Shown here: positions 8,964 to 18,880 of the stretch, piece after piece
Layout: every line of letters begins with the position of its first letter
Position numbering within the stretch: position 1 is the first letter of the stretch
Made by a program: the position numbers and the translations under genes
Notes under the pieces: model-generated
The model's input: only the letters and a program-made list of their open reading frames with translations
The model's database searches: none
What the model was told of the DNA's origin: nothing
NCBI GenBank assembly: GCA_022225965.2
Contig: JAKJXP020000079.1
Coordinates: 1 to 64,000 of the forward strand
Direction: 5' to 3'
Length of the DNA stretch: 64,000 nucleotides
Source: Diatrype stigma
Taxonomy: Eukaryota; Ascomycota; Sordariomycetes; Xylariales; Diatrypaceae

Positions 8964-10043
8964 CTATGATCCGGCCGATCTTCCTCGGTTAATTCCGGCT
9001 TTCAACTGAAATATTTTGTCTAATCCTTCTTTGGAAAGATGGCCTTTATTTTTTATTATTTCACCAGCTTTACATCAATCTTCAAAATCCAGGGATTTCA
9101 CACCTAATACCTTATAGTTTAGGAAAAACGGGATAATTAGCTCTTGAATATCGGAAAATTTTGTTACATTAAAATTAACCTTAGTTCCATTATGCTTTTC
9201 ATTCACCACTAATCTCCCACACCCAAAGTAAGAGACTAAACTTCTAATAAGCTCCACATCCCTATTATTTTGAGTGATTTGGAAAGATAGTTGTACACCG
9301 ATTCCTAATTTAGTACTTCGAGTAACGCTTGTCTTGATCATGAAACAACCCTCACCACTTACAAAACCCGCTACCCACTGAGGATCCGATATTTGGCCAT
9401 CTACAATTGTTCTGGAAACAGGGACAACATTTGGAAAACTAGCCTTTAACACCTCCGATAGTAAACCTTTATTCATAGACGCTTTCAACTCTACAATTTT
9501 CTTAATAAATACTTCTTTGTCCATATTTTTTTTAGAGTTTATTAAATTAATAGCCTCTTTAAAAAGTAGGTAATCTGAATACTTCTGAGTTATTAAAGGG
9601 TAATTATCGAAATGAGGTATAACTCTGTCATTTATTTGTTCTATTGAGCTTATGGTATACTGAAAACTATCTTTTCCATGGGTGTTTATACCACCCGCCC
9701 CTCCAAAATATTTTTTTATTTGTTCCATTAGTTCTAGATCTTTTTTATGGAGAGAGATATCAAATCTAGCTTCTACATACCAGGAGTTATTTCTATTTCT
9801 AACTTGTAATAAAAAACACCCCTCGGCATCCGTAAACCCTGTTATAAATCAAGGATTTATCGGTGCAATAGGTAATCCTGCAAAAGTAGATAGAGGTGTT
9901 GTAATTGATTCTTTATAAGATGTAGAATATTTTCTAGTTGCATTAATAGACACAAGATGTCTACTAATTTCATAGCTAATAATAGTCACGTTAAACAGGC
10001 CGCTACTTAACTTAGGTATGTACGCACATAATTTCATAGTCAT
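8964..10043 (-). CDS. LAGLIDADG homing endonuclease, intact, two motifs
   Basis: Read in code 4 through three TGA (Trp) codons, this frame runs 359 residues without interruption. Motif 1 is GFTDAEGCF (residues 69-77) and motif 2 is GFVSGEGCF (about 226-234); each carries the acidic residue expected at the catalytic position (D72; position 4 of motif 2 is S with E at 231 nearby, so the second site is less typical). Each half has the usual fold markers, e.g. PHFDNYPLITQK and KASMNKG in the first half and KAGINRG near the C-terminus. The gene lies in the 3' part of a group I intron in rns and would spread that intron by cutting intronless alleles. Expression is presumably from the rns precursor. 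The start is uncertain; MTMKL at 10043 is the first Met in frame. Confidence 0.85.
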
Positions 10044-10084
10044 TATATATATATTTTACTCTTACCCCCGTGGGGGAATTTTAC

Positions 10085-10151
10085 GTAAATTTCCAGATTT
10101 GAACTGGATCTTGGAGGGTGAACTCCCTATTTTACCAAAAACTATACTCTT
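10085..10151 (-). pseudogene. tRNA-Trp pseudogene inside an rns intron
   Basis: Colinear with trnW (4246-4316): same AAGAGTA acceptor strand, same GGTAAAATAGGGAG D-to-anticodon block, T arm CCAG-TTCAAAT-CTGG. The anticodon loop is one base short, and the 3' acceptor strand (AAATTTAC) no longer pairs. The leader TATACTTTTTT upstream is also shared. It sits 42 nt upstream of the start of the intron's endonuclease gene. Confidence 0.75.
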
Positions 10152-11244
10152 AAAAAAGTATATATAGAAAATACTCAACTAAATATGTCATATCTTTCAT
10201 ATCGTTCATATCTTTTTGAGAACTTCTATTGCTATAAATCCCTAAGAGTTAAAAAAACATACTGCAAATACACTAACTTAAAAGTAGCATTAACAATTTT
10301 ACGGATAATTTACTTATTAGAAAGGACATTGATTCAAGGGTCCCTCTCAGAACCTATCAGAATACACCTTAACATTGGTACATTTCTTCGTTCAAATGTA
10401 TTAAATCCAATGCAACTACCATCTACTCGTTGCTCTTTTACAATAACAGATTCCGGTCAACTGGTGAGAATGAAATCTGCTATTGACTTAGATCCGCGAT
10501 ATTCCATTGCTCTTTCGAGCATCTCTTGACTTGTTACCATACACAGTAAATTAGTCTGCCCACATATAACCTTTCGATTACAGCTTGGTATCAAGAGCTT
10601 TAGGAGGTTCCCGGAGTTTGATAGTTATTCCCACCTAGTCGGCATCCTACACCGACCAGTAGGAAGATGTGGCACGTCTATAGCCCACAATATTAAGGCC
10701 ATGATGACTTGTCTTATTCCCCTTTGTCCTGACCATTGTAGAAGGGCCAGGAGATGCTCTATTTTAATAATTTAACAAATAAAGCCGAGGTATTCATTAA
10801 TTCCACGGACGAATCCGCAGTTTCACAACATTAACTGGAAACAGCCGTGCAACGCTTGTTCAACTAATCGCTTAGTCTGACTAATTTGTTAAACAAAACA
10901 AATTATATTCAAATTGTGGTAAGGTTTTTCGCGGATCATCGAATTAAATAGTTAAGATAGGTAGATCTTCTCAGATTTTCCCCCTTTAAGAACCGTACGT
11001 GCGATTTTCACCGCATACGGCTCAAGCATAAATTTTTACAGGAGAGATTCTCCAAACAAAAGAGAACAAAAAACTTTTCTCTTTTGTCAATTTACACCGT
11101 ATGTTAAGTTAGCGATATTAAGATACAATACCTAAACTATAATTATAGTTTATTTATATAAATCTTAATAAGCTTAAATGTATAGCTATATTACAACCTG
11201 CGAAGCAGGCCATGTTACTGTGATTTAAAGCAGAGCGGTGCGCG

Positions 11245-11274
11245 AAAAAAATAAGGCAGGCCTTATTTTTTTTT
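11245..11274. repeat. A/T-armed GGC palindrome
   Basis: Palindrome AAAATAAGGCAGGCCTTATTTT directly downstream of the intronic endonuclease gene stop at 11288 on the minus strand. It belongs to the same hairpin family as 5881-5912 and 7328-7360. Confidence 0.6.
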
Positions 11275-11287
11275 ACCCTAGTTGTCT

Positions 11288-12388
11288 TTATTTTTCACGT
11301 CCAGTATTCATTCCAGCTTTAAGTACCCTGATTTTATTTAATCCCTCTGCAGTTAAATGACCTTTAGCTTTCATAATTTTGAAAGCTTCGTTAAAATCTT
11401 TCAAATTTAAAAGCTTGGACCCAAGTAAAGGGTATTTATTGAAGAAAATAAGTATTTTACTTTCTATATCCCTTATAGAAGTAACGGTAAAATCCGCAGC
11501 AAATCCTGCTCTTTTCTCAATTCTACCACAATCCAAGAAACTACTAATCAACTGTAACAGTTGAATATCTCTAGAATGTTGAGTTATTTTAAACACCAAC
11601 TGTACAGCTCAACCTGTTTTGGATCTTGGAGATTTTCCTATATTAATGTAAAAACAAGACTCTCCCTCACAAAATCCAGCTAATCAAGCAGGGTCTGGAA
11701 TAAAAGTAGGGTTAAACTTAGGTCTCTCTACAGGTACAACCTTGAAGGTATCTAATAATTTTCTAGACAAACCTAGATTCAAGGAAGCTTTCAGATTAAC
11801 CAATTCTTGTAAACCATTTAATGTAAGATGTTCCTTTAGGTTAATAATTTGAGTTATCTTAACAAACAATTCAAAATCTACTCTTTTCTGTGTGAGTAAA
11901 GGATATTTTTGAAAATGAGGTATAACAAAATTAATAAGCTCTTCTATACTTGAAACTTTATATTTATAGGTATCATCTTGAGGATTATAGTATATATTAC
12001 CGACATTACCCATAGTTTCTTGTAAGAAATTCAATAACAATCTATCTTTTACATTTAAAGCTAATTCAAATGAAGCTAAGACAAAATAACCTAATTTTCG
12101 GCTATCATCTTTTACAACCTGAACAATGAAACTACCCTCCGCATCGACTAATCCTGTAACGAATCAAGGATCAACTAAGGGACGCTCTACCGTGTGCAAA
12201 CTACGAGTTAAAATTAGTTTATGTATACTCATTGAACCTACATGGCAAGGCCGTGTCCAAATATCTGACTTTACCTGTACAAATCTCGATTTAGTAGTAT
12301 ATGGACCTTCTACCTTTACCCCTAAATAAGTAGCAACAAATACAAATAAAAAGATTAAAATTAATGGAAATAACATCAGTTCGAACAT
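11288..12388 (-). CDS. LAGLIDADG homing endonuclease encoded in a group II intron
   Basis: An open frame of 366 residues in code 4, with TGA-Trp directly before each motif region. Motif 1 GLVDAEGSF (residues 79-87) and motif 2 GFCEGESCF (about 238-246) both keep acidic catalytic positions. Repeated half-domain landmarks are PHFQKYPLLTQKRVDFELF in the first half and FFNKYPLLGSK in the second. The first ~35 residues are hydrophobic (MFELMLFPLILIFLFVFVA) and probably not part of the folded enzyme, so the true start may be later. Its domain sequence is similar in layout to the enzyme at 8964-10043. It would cut intronless rns to move its host group II intron by a route independent of reverse transcription. 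Confidence 0.85.
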
Positions 12389-13149
12389 TAAGAAATAAGT
12401 TTATAAACTTATTAATAAACAAAGGTAAAATACTGAAATAGTAAGGAGCTAATTTTTTTTTTCTTCCCTTCATACAACTTTCTACTGATATTCTCATAAC
12501 ATATCACAATACACAATATAATATTATTACCGCCAGTTTATTTTTAGCGGTGCTTTAACATTTAAACCTTTATCTTTTCCTAGATTAAGTTATACATTAT
12601 CTAGGATAAGCCTTTGCCTTTTTAACTTCTCCTTTCCCCCTTACCGGATATAACTATTTCGATCTATCTAAACCTTATAAGTTACCTCTTTAATGAAATA
12701 TAAACCCTTATATTTCATTACTGTAGATAAAGGGGTTACCAAGTTCATATATTAACACGAATAACGTAAGATTTAGGAAAGTAGCTTTACTTCGATGGAA
12801 ATGTGATTTCTCTGATAGATTAGCATGTCAAACCTATCATCTTCCATATTATATTAAATAACCAGCACGAAGCGTCTTGACTACTTTGACTTTCGCTTTC
12901 CATGTCTTACTCACACTAGCTCCTGGAAGGAAATATGTAAAAATCATTTCCTTACATCATCATTTAAGATAGGCTACATTGTCCCCAAAGCTTTACACAA
13001 ATTATTACTAGTTTGCATATTTAGGTAGTGTTAGGCAGAGAAAATACCTAGTGGAATCACACCACATTGCTAATATACGCTTCTTGTCGCACACATACTT
13101 CACTGCTGGTGTCAGAAACGGACTAGTGATTCAATTCTGATTAACTTCC

Positions 13150-13580
13150 CCTGACGGGGACCCTCCTGGTCCCCCCTAAAGGGGTCCCGCGAGGGAAGGA
13201 GTTATTACCAGCGTGTACCTGGCTATCTAACGTGCATGATAAAGATAAACCTTCCTCCTTACGATATTGCACTCGTTACAGAACCCGACTGTACATTTGG
13301 ACAGACATTTCAGCCTAACCCCGGTGAACCAGTCTGTAGCGACATTTACATCTGCCGACGGTCTAGAGTATAGGGCACCTTTGACCGTTTTCACCTAATT
13401 TTGCTATAAGTATAGAACTATTTGACTGTAATCTTGCTTAGTTCCTCATATTAGTTAATTCACTGAAAACAGGGATTCTATTAACAATATAACTAAAACA
13501 CACCTTATAGAGTGGGATTCGAACCCACACTAAATATTTCATACACGAAACCAAAAAAAATCTTTATTTTTCCGACTCTC
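13150..13580 (-). mobile_element. Group I intron in rns, ORF-less
   Basis: Core at 13440-13255 with GACCGTCGGCAGATG, GTCGCTACAGACTGG and AAATGTACAGTCGG, almost identical to the cores at 13740-13920 and in nad6-i2. A T-arm-like 17-nt hairpin (13528..13512) lies near the 5' end. No endonuclease frame is present. Boundaries are approximate. Confidence 0.6.
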
Positions 13581-13965
13581 AAAAAATACACAAGAAAACT
13601 CAGCTTGGCCCCTTGTTCATAGATTCCTATACGATTAAGAAATCTACGAAGTCGGTGGAGAGCACTCTAGCTTTATTATAAATTTCATTAGGAATTAATT
13701 ACCACTGTGAGCAATGGCGCCTTTTAAGCTATCCTTCTTCCTTACGGGCTAGTACATTTCCCGTTAGAGAGTTCGACTGTACATTTGGACAGACATTTCA
13801 GCCTAACCCTGGTGAACCAGTCTGTAGCGACATTTACAAATGCCGACGGTCTTGGGCTAGGATACCTTTGACCGTTTTCACCTTTAGCTATAAACCTAAT
13901 TATCTATTCGAATGTAATCTTACCTAGATACATTTGTTTTTACTACTTATATTTTTATTTATTAT

Positions 13966-15381
13966 TTACTTATTATTTAGAAACACGGCTACCCTTCTTA
14001 TTATATAACCCCTGAATTCTGTTGCATACCCTAACGTATCTTCATTTATATGTCTTTTAAGTGTTCTAAAACCAACACCTAATATATTTAATATATCATT
14101 AAATGAATCTAAAATTAAAATTTCTCCGTCGGGTCTAATAACTTCATATACACACAAGGATCTATTTATAGTGACTTGTCCTGTCTCAACATCTCGTAAT
14201 CTTCCATCTTCGAGGTGCTCTATAGTAGGAAGAGCTTCACGCACCGTATTTCTTTCATTTTCAGTCAAAGACTCTATTGACCCTTTAGCTAAATTAGTAG
14301 ACAAGCGGTAGCTATTCATAGTATATGATAATCTTAGTATTAACGCTCTAATAGACTCCTTTTTATGAGAACCCTTGTAAACGGCTTCACAAATAAGTTT
14401 TCAATCCAAAAAATCTTTACCTTTTTTGGAGTTAAACATCATAGAATTAAAATAAGGAACTAAATAGTTATTTAATACACGAATATTTTTTACTATAAAA
14501 ATAACACTAGGCTTTTCTTTCTGCTCCTTAACAGCAAATATGTTAAAGGTTGAGCTTTTTAATATATGGATAGAATATTTATCAAAACCTAGACTATCTA
14601 TTAAAAATTCTTTTATGGCTTCCAATAAAAATAATTGAGTTTTAGAAAGTTCAATTGAAAAGCTAGGTTCTATATCTGTTCGAGAAATGAAGAATGACCC
14701 TTCAGCTTCTATAAACCCTAATAACCAGCTTTTGGTTATAGCCAATTTATCTCCACGCAAACTAAACATATCAAAAAAAGTACGCTGACTATTCATTCCA
14801 TTTTTTAGCTCAACTATTTGAGATTTTATTTTATTTTTGTCCTTATTGTATTCCTTTACATCTCTTTCGTGGTGTAAAAGAAAAGCCTTTCTAAAATCCA
14901 AGTAGTCAAGATATTTACTAGTGTTAAGGTTATATTTATCAAAAATAGATAATAACTTATAAAGCCCTTCCTTATTAGTAACTGTAAACACACAAACATC
15001 TCTACTTCTTTTAACAGCAATATTCCCTATCCCTAGTTTATCTTTAATAAATTGAAGTAGAGCTAAATCGTCAACATGTAAAGCAATTGTAAATGAAAAA
15101 TTGATCCCTCTCACTATTGTTTTACTAGCATCTGTATATCTAACTTGAATTTGGAAGCTAGATTCTCCATCTGAAAATCCTACGAATCATTGATAAAACT
15201 CTGATAAACTAGCATCAAGGTTATTACTACTATTTATAACTTTAGCTGTGCTATAATTTCTATTGTGTATTCTTGCGGCATTTACTAAGTAGGCTGGTTT
15301 CTTTAGTTTTCCTCTTTCTCTCACACTTTGGTACAAAGGGAGAGAAAGGGGAAAACACCGAAGGAGGGAAGACACACCCAC
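13966..15381 (-). CDS. LAGLIDADG homing endonuclease with C-terminal NUMOD1-like domain
   Basis: One uninterrupted code-4 frame of about 471 residues. Motif 1 GFSDGESSF is at residues 68-76 and motif 2 GFIEAEGSF at about 222-230. After the endonuclease part, EHLEDGRLRDVETG is followed by a region of the NUMOD1 type (LDSFNDILNILGVGFRTLKR, then FRGYIIRR), probably DNA-binding. The first ~35 residues are encoded by a GC hairpin element (15306-15366), so translation may really start later, near the YSTAK segment; the frame stays open either way. This is the intact relative of the dead enzyme in nad6-i2. Confidence 0.82.
15306..15372. repeat. GC hairpin element in an endonuclease N-terminus
   Basis: Arms GTTTTCCTCTTTCTC and GAGAAAGGGGAAAAC pair around a short loop, followed by the common end CACCGAAGGAG. 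The insertion keeps the downstream frame open. Confidence 0.65.
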
Positions 15382-15993
15382 AAGCGCTTGCCCTACATGA
15401 CCAAAGGATCTAGTTTTTCAAACTTGTTTTGAAAAATAAGTTTTATTTTTAAAACTAGATGAAGCTAATAGTACTTGTTTAAATAATTTAGATCATTGCG
15501 CACACAATAGGTAGAAAACCTTTATACAACGCTTTAAAATACTATTAAAAGAAGTACTCCTTAAAAGATTTGTAAATTTTTGAATAAAAATATTCATAGT
15601 AAAAACGGTTCATAACGTGGGATTCAAACCCACTAGGCAAATTTCTCACAACTTACCAATAGATTTTTTTTTATTTTTCAGTTCCTGCGTTGCCACATTA
15701 CTCTTGAGGTGAAATGCTTACACTTTCATTTATAGACCAAGTTAACCCTAACCTATGGCATTCATCATTTTCTGCAAAGACTACTGGGGTATCTAATCCC
15801 GTTTGTTCTCTGTGCCTTCGTCCTTTAACGTCAGTTTTTACATAAGAGGTTGCCTTCGCCTTTATCAGTCCCCGAGGTATCAACGAATTATATCTCTACA
15901 CCTTAAGTACTACCTCCTCACATAAAACTCTAGTAAAAATGTACCTTTCTGAAAGGAAAATATTTACCGTCTAAGTACCCTTTAAACCTATTC

Positions 15994-17245
15994 GTCTGGA
16001 TAGGTAGACTCTCTCAAGTTTTCCCCCCATCAAAACGGAACGTGCGGCTTTCACCGCATTCCGCTTAAGCAGGTTTCCTTATCTATAAGAAGTTTTGCGA
16101 ACCTCTTCTAGCTTTAGCTATTCATTATTATTCATAACTTTCGCTCACGAACTTTCATTTTTAAGTTTTTACACATAATTATTATTATTGATTTTGGTTG
16201 TTTCTTTCACTGTGGTCAAAATGAGGGTGAAGGTGATATCGAAGTCATTGCTCTTCATCAGTTTACCTTGCCTATTTGTAAGTATTACTTTCCCCTGGAA
16301 CGATAACCAAATACTGGCAGAATTAAACTACTCGCTAGCACACTTCGATTACATATTAAGACGAAATTTTATAGGTGTACCCTGCGGAGAAAAAAATTAG
16401 AGCGTCTCAGCCCCGCTCATTCCTCAAGGCCTTGATTATTATTTCATTGTCGCTGAGACACTTACTTAATATAGATATATTATATCTTATCATCTCTTCC
16501 CTCTTTTAACTTTTGCTTCATCACTTCCATTGTCTTTAATATTGAGATTTAACTCCATAATTATATTTATGATTTTCGTTAGTTAACTAATACTACAGGT
16601 GATTCAAGACCTCCCTGCTGATAATCTTAAATTTAAATTTTACTTGCCAATGTCGTTGGTCCCACCATGTATATAAGTCAGCACTCTTTCGAGTTAACTT
16701 ATTTGTTTTTCATGAGTCACTAATTACAAACTAGATCTTTACAATAAGCTCATGTCACTCATAAGTCTATCATCTCTATTACTGCGATGCATTTGCTTTT
16801 TATATAATCCTCTGCCCCGCACCCTATACAATAATTTCCAGAGATTTATTTCCTTTATATATTGCTTCCATGCGTATGGTGAGTACGGGGTTTACCCTGT
16901 TCCGTATCTTGTACCGTGACTAAATCCTTTAGGCCCCATTCTATACTCCGGGAAATATTAGTTCTTATGAATGTGATACATCCGTGAGCACATCCCAATT
17001 TCCTTCGTATCGTGTTATTACGAAGCATCATCGAATGGTTCACTTTCGTTGGCCATGTTATTTAGTATTTTTACTCTAGCCACGCGTTCTAGAAGAACCA
17101 ATTTCTTTTAGAAGGCTTTTATTGTGTACATTGTCCCAGCAGCTTCATACATTAGATTACTCACCTGCATGTGCCGGTAGAGTTAAGTTATAAGAAGAAC
17201 TCATCGGAATCTCACCGAATTACAAGATACAGCCTCAGGTCGCAC
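15994..17245 (-). mobile_element. Group II intron in rns after the 530 loop
   Basis: Starts GTGCGACCTGAGG directly after ...TAGTGTTATTCATCAG and ends ...CCAGAC| before GAATAGGTTTAAAGGGTAC. Domain V lies at 16066..16033 (AAGCGGAATGCGG ... CCGCACGTTCCGTTT). No ORF of note. Both exon joins agree with the usual SSU sequence at this point. Confidence 0.82.
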
Positions 17246-17418
17246 CTGATGAATAACACTAGCCTCTTACGTATTACCGCGACTGCTGGCACGTAATTAG
17301 TCAAGGCATAAATCTGCATATCGTCATAATCAATAATGCATTTAGAATTTTATTTGATAATCAACTTCTAGATTTTACTCCTTCCATTCCTCTAAGTTGC
17401 CAGTTCAGCCTCGCACGG

Positions 17419-18526
17419 GGACGTAGGGACCCAGTTTTGTGTCTCTAGAAGTAAAAAGATAACTTCAAGCAAGACAGTGTCCCCCCCCCCGAACCGTACG
17501 TGCCCCTTTCAAGGCATACGGCTCTCCACTAAGATCAACTTCACTATAGGCGTGTGTGTCGTATCATGCACATACCTCCTTACGAAGGCAAAGCCATTTT
17601 TTTGATACAGAGATGGAAAGGGATTTTGGGGAGATAGATGTGCAATATATTATTATTCAACCACCACGGAACTCACTAGCTGAATGGGACCAGTTGCTTT
17701 TATGTTTATGACAGTATAATTACTCAGTTAATTATACTCATAAAAGAAGAGTATCATTCGATACTGAGAATCTTGCTAGAAGTCAATAGAAGTATTTGAT
17801 TAATTCTATTTCTGCACCATGCTGCCCAAAATTTAACCATATATAAATCCCAGCTGGCGCCCTTCACAGCTGTTTCTAACCTGAGCTGCTACTATGTTGC
17901 CTCTGAATCCTCGATCAGCGTAAATAAATTCTTTTTGCTGTCAAATGTTATTAATCGGACTTCGTGGAATTATCTTTAACGGCTTTCAGGACATTAACAG
18001 GTTTCCAAAATTTCAGAGGGCTACCAATATAAAGTCCATTGTGGACTCTAACGTGGCAAGCTTTACAATTAGCGATTAATAACACTCGTTTATTTTTTAT
18101 TTTCGAGGTAGTCACAAGTTCCTATATTTACGTCCATGATCAACTTAGGTCTTCTGCTATTTTAACCTGTTTCTTTCACAGTGGGCTATATTAATCTCTC
18201 AAGAACTTCATGGCTGGAAAAATTCTTGTAATATAAAGTGGTTTATGAATGTAACTCCCACTACGATGGTCCTCCGTACCCTTAGCCCTATAATCAGACC
18301 ATATTGATCCTAACTTGCGAGAGGATTGTCGTTTCTACGGGTTGACATTCTACAAGTTCCGTCCTCTCGCTTTTCGTGCATGCTACACTCCCCACTCCGT
18401 CGCCGGATTTGCAAGGACTAGGGTGACGCCCTTTATGTCCGTGGATAAGCACGATGTTTTACGGATAAAAGAGATAATCCGATATGAAGTAAATCATATA
18501 AGCGTAAATATAGTTAAATGTCGCAG
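17419..18526 (-). mobile_element. Group II intron in the 5' domain of rns
   Basis: Domain V at 17524..17491 (GAGCCGTATGCC ... GGCACGTACGGTTC) with a G tract next to it. The upstream exon ends near GGTCAATGG and the downstream exon begins near CGTGCGAGGCTGAACTGGC, which fits SSU positions of about 370-380. The 5' end near CTCTGCGACATTT is only a fair match to GUGCGAC, so that boundary is approximate. Confidence 0.65.
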
Positions 18527-18880
18527 AGCCATTGACCAAAATTCCTCACTGCTGTACATATTTGCCCTGGGGTTTTTTCAGACCCAGTGTGATCGATCAA
18601 CCTTTCAGCTTCGACTACGAAAATTAAGGCTTGTTAAGTAATAACCCTAACAACTACCTATCCCGACGATAACTCCTTAAGTCCTCTTAAAGCGGGCTGT
18701 CTACACCCTTTTTGTTATTATGAGGAATCTTTACCTCTCTTTAAGGTAGGCTGGATATCTATACTCACCTGTACACCACTTTCAATAAAATTATTCATAA
18801 AATTAAACGTTCGATTAGCATGTGTCAAGCATTTAGACAGCGTTCAATCAGAGCCATCACCAAACTCACCTATATATATA

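Larger units (their letters stand above)
8936..10680 (-). mobile_element. Group I intron in rns (near E. coli position 1224)
   Basis: Lies between the exon ending ...GCTATAGACGTGCCACAT and the one containing GACAAAGAGAAGCG. Its 5' part has a core with ATCAAACTCCGGGAACCTCC (about 10628-10609), ATCGCGGATCTAAGTC and GCAACGAGTAGATGG (about 10433-10419). The same core phrases occur in both atp6 introns, so the three share an intron family. The downstream part encodes an intact LAGLIDADG enzyme. Confidence 0.72.
10951..13092 (-). mobile_element. Group II intron in rns (near E. coli position 952) carrying an endonuclease
   Basis: Begins GTGCGACAAG and ends ...CTTAAC|. Domain V is clear at 11023..10990 (GAGCCGTATGCGG-TGAAAATCGCACGTACGGTTC in two pieces). 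The exon sequences on either side are ...GCAGTGAAGTATGT and TATTTAATTCGATG. Its ORF is a LAGLIDADG enzyme and not a reverse transcriptase. Fungal rns introns of this type at position 952 with LAGLIDADG genes are known, for example in Cryphonectria and Leptographium. Confidence 0.8.
13700..15690 (-). mobile_element. Group I intron in rns carrying a LAGLIDADG-NUMOD1 gene
   Basis: Follows the rns block GCAACGCAGGAACTGAAA. It has a T-arm-like hairpin near its 5' end (15633..15617), the endonuclease gene in the middle, and a core at 13920-13740 that matches the ORF-less intron immediately downstream. The two introns look like tandem relatives. Boundaries are approximate. Confidence 0.65.
8590..18880 (-). 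rRNA. rns: Mitochondrial small-subunit rRNA, intron-split
   Basis: Exons were placed by conserved SSU blocks. E1 ~18880-18529 (GGTGATGGCTCTGATTGAAC; CAGCAGTGAGGAAT). E2 ~17418-17246 (530 loop, GTGCCAGCAGTCGCGGTAAT). E3 15993 to ~15690 (GGGATTAGATACCCCAGTAG). A further short exon ~13150-13093 (CTGACACCAGCAGTGAAG). E5 10950 to ~10680 (TTTAATTCGATGATCC; GTCATCATGGCC). E6 ~8935 to ~8590 (GCTAGTAATCGTG; ACTCGTCACATGC; a weak TTAAGTCGAAAGAAG). Three group II introns and at least three group I introns separate them, stretching an RNA of roughly 1.5 kb over 10 kb. The 3' end is uncertain because a group I core follows E6. Several exon ends are approximate. Confidence 0.85.

Noticed and set aside
12600..13090. 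Possible further rns exon or tRNA between the group II 5' end and the endonuclease gene.
   Set aside because: No SSU block or cloverleaf could be matched; it reads as group II domain I sequence.
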